This document shows, one piece after another, positions 25,605 through 38,500 of a DNA stretch of 64,000 nucleotides. How positions within the stretch are numbered: the first letter of the stretch is position 1; the number at the start of each line of letters is the position of its first letter. Made by a program: the position numbers and the translations under genes. The DNA comes from Oasisia sp. SBJ-2009 (taxonomy: Eukaryota; Annelida; Polychaeta; Sabellida; Siboglinidae), in the NCBI GenBank assembly GCA_964017155.1, contig OZ024861.1, positions 23,933,713 through 23,997,712 of the forward strand. Reading direction: 5' to 3'. The notes under the pieces were generated by a model. The model had not been told where the DNA came from. It saw only the letters and a program-made list of their open reading frames with translations, and searched no databases.

Positions 25605-26183
25605 ATGGTTTTACCAGCGACTTCGTGTGACTACGACCCGTGCAAGAATGGCGGGACATGCGAATACTTCGCGAGTACCAATGTCTACCACTGTCTCTGC
25701 CCCCAAACGCATTGCGGCGTGAATTGTGAGCGTCTCGACAGCCCGTGTAAAAATGGCGGGACTTGTGTTTACTGCTCAGCGATAAAGAAGATATATTGCG
25801 AGTGCGTTGGTAGCTACACGGGCACCCACTGCGATGTACCGAAAACAGTCGCACAAGCATCGTCAACCGGTTTGCCTTTCTTACTCGGCATCGCATTCTC
25901 TCTTCTCTTACTCATCGTGATTGTCCTCGTCCTCGTAAAATTCGCCGTCGGCAACAAAAGGGCACGTGTTAGCGTGGCGGAAGAGGGCACAACGAATGAG
26001 ATGGACGACAGGGTGAAGATGGAGGATGGAGCGACGAAAGAGGAGAAGAAGACGGAGGAAGTGAAGACGGATGAGGATAAGACGGATGAGGATAAGACGG
26101 AGGAAGTGAAGACTGAGGAGGAGGAAATGAAGGAAGAGAAGAATGACGAAGAGAAGAAAGAGGAGGAAGGGGTGAAGGAATAA
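25605..26183 (+). CDS. EGF-like, single-pass membrane protein with acidic/lysine-rich tail
   Basis: 192 codons from the first ATG. Two EGF-like modules occupy residues 8-41 (CDYDPCKNGGTC, then CLC and C41) and about 48-76 (CKNGGTCVYC, CEC, C76). Both deviate: C37 is extra in the first, and the second lacks the first Cys and has an extra C57. Residues 90-111 are a clear membrane helix (GLPFLLGIAFSLLLLIVIVL), followed by KFAVGNKRAR and a cytoplasmic tail rich in EEVKTDEDK-type repeats. A type I orientation is expected, but no signal peptide is visible. The sequence TTTTACCAG ending at 25614 could be an acceptor, so the true start may be in an upstream exon. AATAAA follows at 26358-26363. No specific family recognised. 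Confidence 0.65.
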   Translation: MVLPATSCDYDPCKNGGTCEYFASTNVYHCLCPQTHCGVNCERLDSPCKNGGTCVYCSAIKKIYCECVGSYTGTHCDVPKTVAQASSTGLPFLLGIAFSLLLLIVIVLVLVKFAVGNKRARVSVAEEGTTNEMDDRVKMEDGATKEEKKTEEVKTDEDKTDEDKTEEVKTEEEEMKEEKNDEEKKEEEGVKE

Positions 26184-26357
26184 CATCAAATGTTATTGCT
26201 CGAGAAAGAAACTGAAGATGTCTTTGACGATTTACTTGATCTAATGCGTGCAGTGAACATTCGCGGATTGTGGCACATTTCACTTAAAACCGAGGAAGGT
26301 TTGATTATTGTGTATCACTCGTGCTTCTATTTGAAATATCGAGTAGAGAGTTGAAAC

Positions 26358-26363
26358 AATAAA
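26358..26363 (+). terminator. Polyadenylation signal of the EGF-like gene
   Basis: AATAAA 175 bp after the stop codon, in AT-rich sequence. This is a normal distance for a metazoan 3' UTR. Confidence 0.55.
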
Positions 26364-26369
26364 AAACAT

Positions 26370-27249
26370 CCGAATTAGTTTTGATTAACTGTTACAGTGG
26401 ATGCATATAATGCCGGGGTCGGAACTGGTAGTAGTCAGTATTTAGGCGTTACCCTGATTTGTGATTGGTTCGTATGTCATCAATTATACATATCGATCTG
26501 TCATATTCACAAGTGTTGCAAATGCGTACAGAATCATGCAAACAATATTAACAACTAACACAGTTTCATTAATTTAATCTAGGTCATATCAGTTAGATAA
26601 GTTGCAGTTCCGTAAAGATCACGCGGTGGAAGGTTATGAAGAATGTTGCAATCTCCTTAACGCCACCAGCTGGATTATAACTAGTTATGTATATTCGAGC
26701 GGTGATCGTCAGTGGTCGATGTGTTCCGGTGGTGCCATCTTGTGGACAATCGTCTAACCACTCTACGCCTGGTGACATTTCCACGTTGGGGATATTATCA
26801 TACCGCTCTCGCTCGTCTGCGTAACTTCACAGAGATGATCTGGTGAAGTGTAACCATGGCGTATCAATCAATCTGATGACAACTGGAAGTGATTAGTGAC
26901 TCTGGGATGATTAACCCTTTTGTATTGATGCACCTCTGAGCTTGGTTTCTAAGGATTTAGGCGTCACTACTCGAAGCCGTCAGACGGCACCACTGTTTTG
27001 GATTTATTCACAGGTTTACATGTATAATAATAATTAACGCTTATAATGTACGTGTGCTTTTGACAAGGTAAACTCTATACACCAAATAAAAAAACTAGAA
27101 CATACAAATTTGGTGAAAACAAAGAAAAAATTTCATTTCTGGTTATATTGTGTGTGACATGTCAGTGTCACATGTTTCAGTATAAATTTAGATTTGAATA
27201 CTTTTTATAATATAGTATGTACTGATAAAAATTGTATCCTTATTTAATG
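26370..27249. other. No recognised gene
   Basis: AT-rich sequence without domain, repeat or splice signals that I can support. Confidence 0.5.
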
Positions 27250-27780
27250 CTATTTCAAGACTTAAGTCTTTGAACCAATCAGCGTCCCTACCCTATGCGG
27301 AGGGGGAAAGCCGCTCTGGTGGTAAGCATGTGGCGGAATCCACCTAGCTAGTCTCGCTTAACCGACTGTTGCCGTTGGTCGCTGCGTAACTACGCCGAGA
27401 AGACGTAAGTAGTTAATTGTGTCGATATAACCAACATTTAAAGTACACTCTAAAACAGTATTGCTTTATACACAATTATTCGTATTTATTCTTTTGCGTG
27501 ACAGCAAATCGGCATGTCTAATTCCTGATTCATAAACAATTGCAATATGTATTTCTGTTTATTTTTATGTGAATATAAGTTAAATGTTGAATATTTTGTA
27601 TACGATATCATTACATTGTAAAAGTATAATCGTTATTTTAATTTTTATTTCATAGTTGGGCTGAGAGCCAATCAGCCTGGGGTAAGGCCATAGATATAAG
27701 GCCGCATCGGCAGGCAGAGTTGAGGGGGTGAAACGTGCTGCCACCTCACGGAGTCTGGTTAATCAAGGCTAAGACGAAAC
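27250..27780 (-). repeat. Dispersed repeat family A, copy 3 (inverted)
   Basis: Reverse-complement blocks of the 13.64-14.26 kb copy: GCTGAGAGCCAATCAGCCTG, GTGCTGCCACCTCACGGAGT and GTCTCGCTTAACCGACTGTT, with an AT-rich middle of similar length. GGTGCTGCCACCTCATGGCG recurs once more at 27813-27832. Confidence 0.65.
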
Positions 27781-27849
27781 CTGCCGACAGAGCATTAATT
27801 CCGCAGGCTAAAAAGGTGCTGCCACCTCATGGCGTCTGTGTAACCAAGG

Positions 27850-28705
27850 CTATTATATGAATGTCGGCAAGACGGCAACAGTATTTTCTACCGTTTATGA
27901 AATCGCTCACCACGGAGCTACACAATCACACTTGTTATCCAGTTTGGAGCCACACTGCCTAGAAGCACACATTTATGTATTTTTCACGTAAACTGTTTTG
28001 CAGTTTGTTTACATGTCATTTGCAGTTAAACATTTTCCATGAGACACCTGATTTTACACACTGAATGTGCACAAAACTGTATACATCCGAATTAACTAAC
28101 TTGACATAGTCCACAGTACAACGCTGAATGATGCAACTGTGTCTTCCACGACTGTTTAATTTTAAACACTGATCTAATTTATTGGATCTTGTATCCATAA
28201 TCCATACATTATATTACATGTAATCTCACATCATCAGTATACTGAACAAATCACACACGTATTCATCAGACATCACAACCCGTTTCAGAAACTCAGTTTT
28301 GACACAGAAATAGTTACAGCAAATTAACTGCTACAGCAAATAATAACAGTTAGTTATATAGCAGTTAAATGCACAATGATATCATACATAAATGACACAG
28401 TAATTATCAAAATGTACACATAGATTTATATAGTGTGGGCAAGAATGCAAATAAAAACATTCTGCCACATGTTTGAGATTTTTTGTTGGTCACAACGTTT
28501 TGTTAAAAGTTATTTTGGCTCTGTCATTCTGTCATTACACTGCCATACAGTTATAAAGCAATTGATCTCGAATGACATTTTGATGACAATTTGTGTTTAT
28601 AACTGCATTTGAAACTACTCACATAAAGTGACTAGTAAAATATTTCATACAGCTGTTAGTCCAAATGAAATATTCATAACCAGTTCTATAAACAGTTCCA
28701 ATATT
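27850..28705. other. No recognised gene (downstream of GDAP2)
   Basis: AT-rich. An AATAAA on the (-) strand (TTTATT on +) lies near 28177, well downstream of the GDAP2 stop. Whether it is used is unknown. Confidence 0.4.
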
Positions 28706-28708
28706 AAG

Positions 28709-29036
28709 ACCTGAATGGTTGACCTGGTGATCCTGAATAGATGACCTGGTGATTCTGAATGGATGATCTGGTGATCCTGAATGGATGATCTGGTGATCCT
28801 AAATAGATGACCTGTTGATTCTGAATGGTTGACCTGGTGATCCTGAATAGATGACCTGGTGATTCTGAATGGATGACCTGGTGATCCTAAATAGATGAAC
28901 TGGTGATTCTGAATGGATGATCTGGTGATCCTGAATGGATGATCTGGTCATCCTGAATGGATGACCTGGTGATCCTGAATGGATGATCTGGTGATCCTGA
29001 ATGGATGATCTGGTGATCCTGAATGATCCTGGTCTT
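28709..29036. repeat. 22-bp minisatellite, about 15 units
   Basis: Unit CTGAATGGATGATCTGGTGA plus TC, with variants ATAGATGACCTG. More degenerate GGATCATTTGATGATCATCC-type copies continue at about 29150-29360. Confidence 0.93.
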
Positions 29037-29558
29037 TCTGTTCACTGTGCCACAGTCAGCAAATGAACTTCATTTGGAGAATCTTAGGATCACCAATCAT
29101 CCTTCAATCTAACCGAGACTGATCTTACACATTTTCTCCAACAGTTTCCATGGATGGTTTGATGACTATTCATACTCTCCCAAACTTTCCACAGTTCCAA
29201 AAAATTCAGTATTTCACGGATCATTTGATGATCATCCATACTCTCTAACACTTTCTACGGATCATCTGATAATCATCCACACTCCGCAACACTTTCCATG
29301 GATCACTTGATATCTCATTCTCATCTTTTCCAACATCGTCCATGGATCATTTGATGATCAAAGACTGGTACAGTGCTGTACACATGATCCAAAAACAGAC
29401 ATCATCGAATGATACACATATCCCAGATGTGTTCCTTGTCATGTGACAATAGTCCATCCTAACTTTGTCACGTGACAACGGTCTTACATAGCTTTGCGGT
29501 AGACATTAAGATGTCATTCTGGTCATGAACTGGCTGAGCTAGGTCACAATGACTTAGG

Positions 29559-32500
29559 TCACAATGACCCCAAAGCTGCATCTTCTTCTGGGTCATAATA
29601 CCTCGTGCCATTTACCTGCCAAGACAACACATAATGGGTTAATATCAGACAGATGCCGGGGTCAGAAACATAGGGGCTGTAGGGCAAACAGTGTCTGAAT
29701 AGAACAGCTCCAACCAAATAATGATTGCCAACTGCCAACCAGTGTCGTTTATTCAAGATAAGCAAATATAATAATACATTTCACGGCCATTTTCTTTATT
29801 TCTTCATTGCTGTCTGTTTCCCATGATGTTGTCATCTCTCTAGCTATCACTCTTTCAAAGGAAATATGTAATAATGCAACTCTTGGCATTTGCCTATTTG
29901 TCTCAAGCCCATCTCTCCGGAGCTAACACCTGATTCACCTGAACGTGATAATTATTATCCACACTAAAAGTCACACATAGATACTAACAGTATTATGGCA
30001 TGGTGCAGATATTATAACATAACAATCATCATTACAAACGTTTATTTGCAATCACTATGGTTACAACACAATGCCACCTACCAAAATTACTGCATTTAAC
30101 CAGGCACCAAATTTGTTTCATTCTGCTGTTTGTTGTGTTTCCCACAACAGAGCGAAGATAAATAAAGTTACACCTAAACAAATTAAGGTCAATTGCAACT
30201 GGAAACTACAAGTACAACTGGGTGGTCTAACACAGACTGAAGACCATAATCAGTGTTTGTATTAAGCCATCTAAAATTAATCAATTAATATTCAGTTCAA
30301 CAAAATTATTATTGTCAAATGATAGAAAACTGTCAACATTTTGAGTTAAGCAATATAATTTACCTGTTGGTCAAAATCTGTGACGAACTGAGGAAGGTCC
30401 AATTGGTCGACTGGCACACGGCTGTAGAGATACTCAAGGCCGGGAATATACTGGACCTTACCCTTCATACCAGACACACAGAATGTGGCGAAGTACCACA
30501 TCAACACCTGCCAGACACAAAGCACCACATCAACACGTGCCAGACACAAAGTACCACATCAACACCGGCCAGACACAAAGTACCACATCAACACCTGCCA
30601 GACACAAAGTACCACATCAACACCTGCCAGACACAAAGTACCACATAAACACCTGCTAGACACAAAGTACCACATCACCACCTGTCAGATACAAAGTACC
30701 ACATCAACACCTATCAGACACAAAGTACCACGACAACACCTGCCAGACACAAAGTACCACGTCAACACCTGCCAGACACAAAGTACCACATCAACACCTG
30801 CCAGACACAAAGTACCACATCAACACCTGCCAGACACAAAGTACCACATCAACACCTATCAGACACAAAGTACCACGACAACACCTGCCAGACACAAAGT
30901 ACCACATAAACACCTGCTAGACACAAAGTACCACATCACCACCTGTCAGATACAAAGTACCACATCAACACCTATCAGACACAAAGTACCACGACAACAC
31001 CTGCCAGACACAAAGTACCATGTCAACACCTGCCAGACACAAAGTACCACATCAACACCTGCCAGACACAAAGTACCACATCAACACCTGCCAGACACAA
31101 AGTACCACATCAACACCTATCAGACACAAAGTACCACGACAACACCTGCCAGACACAAAGTACCAAGTCAACACCTGCCAGACACAAAGTACCACGCCAA
31201 CACCTCCCAGACACAAAGTACCACACCAACACCTGCCAGACACAAAGTACCACATCAACACCTGTCAGACACAAAGTACAACAACAACACCTGCCAGACA
31301 CAAAGTACCACATCAACACCTGCCAGACACAAAGTACCACATCAACACCTGCCAGAAACAAAGTACCACATCAACACCTGCCAGACACAAAGTACCACAT
31401 CAACACCTGCCGGACACAAAGTACCACGTCAACACCTGCCGGACACAAAGTACCACATCAACACCTGCCAGACACAAAGTACCACGTCAACACCTGCCAG
31501 ACACAAAGTACAACGACAACACCTGCCAGACACAAAGTACCACGTCAACACCTGTCAGACACAAAGTACCACATCAACACCTGTCAGACACAACGTACCA
31601 CGTCAACACCTGCCAGACACAAAGTACCACATCAACACCTGTCAGACACAAAGTACCACGACAACACCTGCCAGACACAAAGTACCACATCAACACCTGC
31701 CAGACACAAAGTACCACATCAACACCTGCCAGACACAAAGTACCACATCAACACCTGCCAGACACAATGAACTACGTCAACACCTTATTTTAATCAGTTA
31801 TCAATATTTTACTTTAAAAATAAAATATTCTGATCAGAAATAAATAAACATGAAATTGAATTATACTTATTAAACATGACAACATTCACAAAGGGCAGTG
31901 CATCTACATACCTTTGACCAGAATGTTGGATGAATGATGTAGATAGCAGAGAGATTGTTTCTGTACCTGCAATATACAAAACAGCTTAAGATGACTAACT
32001 AACCCAGACAATTTGCTACCTGGTACTGTAATTAAAAATGCATAATTCAAAACCTTGGTCTCTATCTTATGACTAGTTTGTTTATGTAAAAGTGATCTCA
32101 TTATTAGGATGGGAGTAACTCATTTATATTAATTTTAAATGGAGTATTTTATATATTGTAAAAACTCTCCTGTTAATACAAATCGTGTTCACTGATGTTC
32201 AAATATGTACAGTAGTGTGTAAAAAGTCAGGAACAGATGCACACGTTTCATCTCATAAGTCCTGTTCTTGTCTTTTTCAAGTCCTCTTTTTTTCTTCGTC
32301 TCTCTCGTTCACAATTCTTGTACTACTGTTTCCACCAAACATCTCAACTCCCTCTCTTTCTGCTGATCTCATTCTCCACTCCTCTCATAATCCCTTCAAT
32401 CTCTCCTACCACAACACTACCAATGCAGTGTAGTTTGTTCCCATTCTTTTCCGTTTTCATATCCTACTTTCAGAGTACCGTATTCGTTGTATTAAAACAT

Positions 32501-35500
32501 TCTTAAATAATGATTCTCGGACGAAAACACAATGGTGGCACCACCTAGTGGTAATTGTGGAGTGTTACTGTTTTCTCATCCCATCCACCAGGTGGAGACA
32601 CCAACTTTGCCATTTCTGTCGTAAACCAACACGTCGCCAGCGAGATTGCACACAATTCAAGTTTAGGTCAGCTGGGATGGGACATGTCAATTTCAGTTGC
32701 CTGGAACTTATTTATTCACCACATCGTGATGATTCTGTAGTCGGGGGGGGGGGGGGGGGGGGAGTAGAGACTGCAGACGCAGAAGACACTTTCTGATGCT
32801 GTCATTGGTTCAGTGGGTGGGATGTAATTACAATAAATGATGGATTTGACATGATACATTTTTGTATATAAACCACAATCTTGATAACAAACTTTTAATA
32901 AAGATTTTTTGCCAAACCTGGCAAAATTTTCTTACACAAATTTGTCACATACCGACTGTCGACCATTGAGTCTATGTCCTTCAGGAATGACACGGTCGGC
33001 TGCTGTTCTTTTGTTGTCAACGTATGGAGGTACACAACAACAAACTTCTTCCGCACAATCGTGTCCATTAAGTCAATGAAGTAAAGAAGAGCCTAAACAA
33101 GACATTCCTGCATCAGACCACTTCAGTAAAGTAGTTGCCACTAAAATGCAGTATCATCAATCTCATCAAGTTAAACAGATTTTGACAAACATAAACATGT
33201 GAACTGAACATTGAAGTAAGTACAGATCTTGGTAGTATAAAATATGTTTTAAATGCTGTAAAAAACTGCAACAGGTTAGGCATATTACTTTAGCTTTTGT
33301 TAAACAAACCTTATAATCTACAATGGTATACATATAGATAGTAAAATATTTTGGTTTAAAGGACAAAAAAAGTTAACTGTTTCGTGGCATACACCTAATA
33401 GAGTTAATATAAAGTAACAATTTCCACATACACTCAATTTTAACGCCAGCGGTTTACCAGATAAATATTTTTTAACACCCAGCCATCGAAATACTATGCG
33501 CTACCCCATCTTTGACGAAGAATGACGTCACGACGGTGATCGAGGCGCTCTCCACGCAGATTCCCTGCATGGGGTTTGGCTGTTGTCATGAAATGGCTGT
33601 AACTCGGCAACGCGCGTAACATGCTGATGACGGTAAATATAAAGTTGTCTATTATTGTTATCGCTGAAATCATCCCATCAACTGATGATACATGTCTACT
33701 TCAAAGCATTTCTCCTCAAAATGGACCGAGCAAAGTGAACTGTACTTGGACTGGAGGGATTCCAAACAGTACGCCCGCAAATCACCAGTGTGAATCCATT
33801 GCTTCAATACTACCGGTTGTTTCAACTATTATTGCAACCGTATGCCGAACAGTAAGGCATAATTACTCAAGTTTACCATAGATTTAACCACAGATTTAGA
33901 TATACGTCTATAAGCAGCTGCTAGATGTCACGCCAACAGAACGAACTGTCGAAGACTCGAAGTTGTTGACCCTTAACAACGTCGCAGGAAGCTGACCGGC
34001 TTCAGCAGAGACATAGAATGCCGCGCGCTGAATGGCCAAGCCAAGTTAACCCTTCACCTATGGCGGCGTCTAGACCATCGTGGATTTCGTTAGAATTTTA
34101 GACTTTAAAGTCACATTCTGAGTAAACCGCTGACGTTAAAAAATTGAGTATATGTGGAAATTGTTACTTTGTATAAACTCTATTAGGTGTATGACGCGAA
34201 ACCGTTGTCTTTTTTTGTCCTTTAACAAAACTGCTGAAATGCGTAAACACATTCACATGTGTGAAAAATTCTTAGAAACAATAAACAATTTGTTACCAAT
34301 GTGAATAGTACAGTTTTGGAGTTATTGTCCTTGAAGAGTGCTTCGAAGGATGTTTTGGGCTGAATCATTTTTGATGTGTTGTATGTTGCCGATGACGGTG
34401 GTATTCTTAAGTGGCGTGTATGGCTGGGTGAGCGCATGTTATTTCTGGCAAGATTGCCAGGCAACAAACCCTAGTGCATCAACATACAGCAAAATTATAA
34501 CTATCCATGAGCAATATATAATACACTATACCTTTGATAAGAAAATATTAAACGAGTGAAATTGTGAATACAAAACCTTTTCCTGGTCCACGAGGTGAGC
34601 CTGGAAGTAGTGGGCGACAAACACGACCACCGCCCGGCCACACTTGTCAAAGCCAGAGTGGTAGAGACAATGGGTGGCCTCAATCTCAGACAAGTCCACC
34701 TGCTTCGCTCGTCTCAGCAGTCTCTCGTACCTGCACACACCAACCTGGGGGTCATCTCAAAATACCACCTGACAAAGGGGTGATCTCACAAGGTGCAATT
34801 CAAAGAATATGGATTATGCATTATAATACTACTAAAAAATGTTTTTCGCACATTAAAGTGGCAATGGTACAATATTCTATAATACAGTAATATGTAATAA
34901 TACTGTTGACATCATCGTCTCATAAAATCTTACATCTCTTAAATCCATTTCTAATGTCTATCATTCCTGAAAAAAACATTCGCATTAGCCATGGTTGCGT
35001 TTGACAAATTACATTACCATACACGGCTTATATCATTCGCAGACATGTTATATCTATTGTTGCATTCATTAGATAAAGGGATTACTCAACTCTGCTGTCA
35101 CTGTTTAGTTATGCAATGATTTAGTAACGTTTAATAACCAGCCCAAGTTTTGGAAGTGAGTAATATGTCTCTAATTTGGGGTAAATTCCAAACACCAAAA
35201 TAATTAATACTATATCCTAAAACATTTCCAGAAAATACAACTGTTTCTCGAGCTTATATTACAAACTCTGTGATATTGACAGTTTGTGGACATCTCCATC
35301 GACATAGTTTTAAGAGTCAACTATCCCACAATAATTTGAATGCACACATTAAAATTGTCAGCATTTCACTAAATTCGTCCTAAGACACCAACCTCTTCTG
35401 TTGCTCAAAATATTCCACCGGGGTTCCCTTCAATCTCTGCATCTTTTGCTTTCGCTGTTTGTCGATATCTCCCTGCATCTTTGAGAAGGCGTGGGCACCG

Positions 35501-38500
35501 ATTGAAACAGACGTCTCAAATGCTTCGTTGATGTTCACACTTTCTTCGATACCATTTGCTATGTAGAGAAATAGATAGGCTCACAATAAGCAACCATTCT
35601 TCAAAAGGACAAAGCTATATAATGTTAATATTAATTTATATTATGTCATAATAATGGTTAAAATAATGGATAATTCTAGTATACTGATGAATGGGAAAAA
35701 ACTGGTAAACTGGCAGGGACAAATAGTTTGCGCCTGTCTTGACATGTTCTTGCTGGTGTGAGACCTCTATTTGTTCCCCGAGAGAGTGTCGCTAGTAACT
35801 ACAGCCAGTGGCACTTCAACACTTGCTGGCAGCTTCCACGATGATGGCTAAGGACCTGCACACAGCCGTAGTCATTGTCTCTGTGAGCCCAAAATCAGCT
35901 CCAGCTTAATACTTACTTGTAATCTGTTAGGATCCTCTGCTAGGAAGCCACGTATCTCAGAATCAGTGGACCAGACTAGAGATCTTGCCTTGCCTTGACT
36001 AGAGATACACATGCTGTATCATTCTGGCAGATAGTAAGTAATTAGAATGTGTTTATCCTTTAGTCTAAATGTCAAGGCATGGGGTGGCTTGCTAACTAAT
36101 GTTTGCTGAGTCAGAGTGGATGTGAGTATTTGACATCAACAATGAAAAAAGTCATTTAGGGTGCATATTTGTTACAGAAGTGAACTGTATTGATGGTAAA
36201 AGTAAAAAGCTATTATAAATTGGGCAGCAATTCATTTTTTGGGCCGAAAAACACCATTTCTCCTGGGACATGGACAAGTAAGGAGAGGGCATGTGGAATG
36301 AGGGATCTGAAGCCTTTCGGGTCTCACCTAGTGGTGCTTGCGTCGGCTTGCCGGAGATGCGAATCTGTCTCTCGGCTATCACAGGCTCCCCGTCAGCATT
36401 GCCCACGTCCAGGGGCAGATGGAATGCTGCAAACACCTCCTCCTCCCGACTGCGAGGGAAGTAGAGAGGGAGGAGGGAGCGGTACACGGCCTGGGAAACA
36501 CCAGACAGCACTTACAGTAACTGTACTCAGGCACTAAGATATAGCGCTGACAACAGTTGTTAGAAGTAATAAGATAAAAATATTATAATTATAGTAAAAC
36601 ATATAAATACATAGAGCTGAAGCATAGTTATGAATAAGAGAACTAGAGACATTTATTAAATTAGTTAACAGTAAATTATATTATAGTGAAGTACACAGAA
36701 GACACTAAAAAGAACACAGACCTTCATCAACAAATGCCTGCACAGAATCTTACACGTGAAGTGGATATACAAGGTATCCAACACTACACTCTGGAAAATG
36801 ACCAAGCAACTACCCATAGAAAATGAAATAATGAAGAGAAAATGGAGGTGGATAGGACATACACTCAGGAAACCACCAGATACAATCACCCGTCAAACTA
36901 TCTCATGGAACCCCCCAGGGAAGAGGAAGGCCACGAAACACCAGGCAGAGACACCGAAAAAGAAACAAAGGATATGGGATACACCAGGAGAGAATGGCCA
37001 TGGACAGAAAACGGTGGCGTTACTTGTTCGATAGCCTATGCTCCCAGCGAGCAAAAAGGCATAAGTAAATTTTATTGTGTACCATCAGTAAAATACTGCA
37101 TACTGAGGACAAGAGTAAGTCTTACCTCGTCCTCCTCTGTTGTTACAAACACCACTGCTTCAATGTCTCTCCCGTACTTCTCCAGAAACCTATGCACCGT
37201 TCCTTCAAAAGAAACATCAATTAAATGCATTAAAATTAAAAACATTCAAAATGCCCACCTGGTCATCTATTCATCGCATGATCTAGATATTTGATCTCAA
37301 ACTATACATCGTGTTTGTGAGAGTGTATTTGGTGTTGGCCCTTTGAAAATTGGGAGTGTGTTGTTCTAACCGCTGTGCTGCCAAGTCCTACTGATGAGGC
37401 CTCCTTATTGAGTGGATGAGTGTGTGCGACTAGAAACAACTCACTGATAGCGATGTGTGCGCCCTCGTAGGATGGATACCCTCGGCGCTGTGTGTGCACA
37501 CAGCTTAGCCCAATGGTGGTGATTTTGTTCTCTCTGAAACAAAAACATCACAATGAACCCCAGTATAGAGAGCGCAATGGCTCAGGGGTAGAGCTCTGGA
37601 CTCTTGCTTAAGAGAACCCGGGTTAGAATCCTGTGCTGCAGTGCTAAAATGTTGGGCAAGTTTTTTCACTCTACATTGCTCCAATTCACTCAGCTGTATA
37701 AATGAGTACTTGGCTATAGACAGTGGTGGATATGTGTACGAGCAGCCTTTCGCACATTAATTGTAGCATGTGGCTCGATGCTTCCCAGAGAAGATGGTGT
37801 CTGAGTGAACAGGTCTGCCGGGGAAGTAAAGTGTAAAAGCGCTTTAAGCAGTCCTGAGGACTGGACACTGCGCTATATAAAAACTTACCTTTACTTTTTT
37901 ATACACACGGACACCAGTCATTGAGACTTTTTACAATCGACATACACATATTAATAAACTTTTTAGGCATCGTAAGTGCATCTCCCCCTGGTGTCAAAGT
38001 CCACTTGCTTCTGCTTACTTGGTTCTAATTTACCAGGTGGATATACATTGAAGCAATGGTGTATGTTCATTTGCCAGGAATCCCCAGCACAGTAACTTTT
38101 AACAGGAAGTCTGCTGTGTTGAATGTGGAAACATGATCCATGCTTGAAAATCAATGGGTATTGCAGTCAACTTGGCCATATGTGGCGATATTATCAATAA
38201 AACTTGTTTCTAAAGGGAGTGTGCCTCTTTTTTATTGAATAATAATGTCGTACAATATAAACTAAATATGTTGTATCATACTGACAGCTGAAATATATTT
38301 TAATGAACCACTATTGGTCGGTGAAACTCTGCTTCATGATGAAACAACTGTTTACCCTCAGGAAAACCATCGGGACGAACGACGAAAGCAATATTGACTG
38401 CGTACTGCCAATATGTAGAGCTCCACCCCCATTGGATAATAGCAATTCGGGAATTTTAGTGACAATGCCATGATTTAAAAGACAACACTGTGATTATTAT

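Noticed and set aside
30485..31843. 452-codon open frame of HQHLPDTK repeats on the (+) strand
   Set aside because: It is the antisense reading of the intronic 29-bp array of GDAP2. Length comes only from the absence of stops in the unit.
32548..32796. ORF ending in a poly-Gly run
   Set aside because: The Gly run is a G homopolymer and the frame lies within a GDAP2 intron without splice support.
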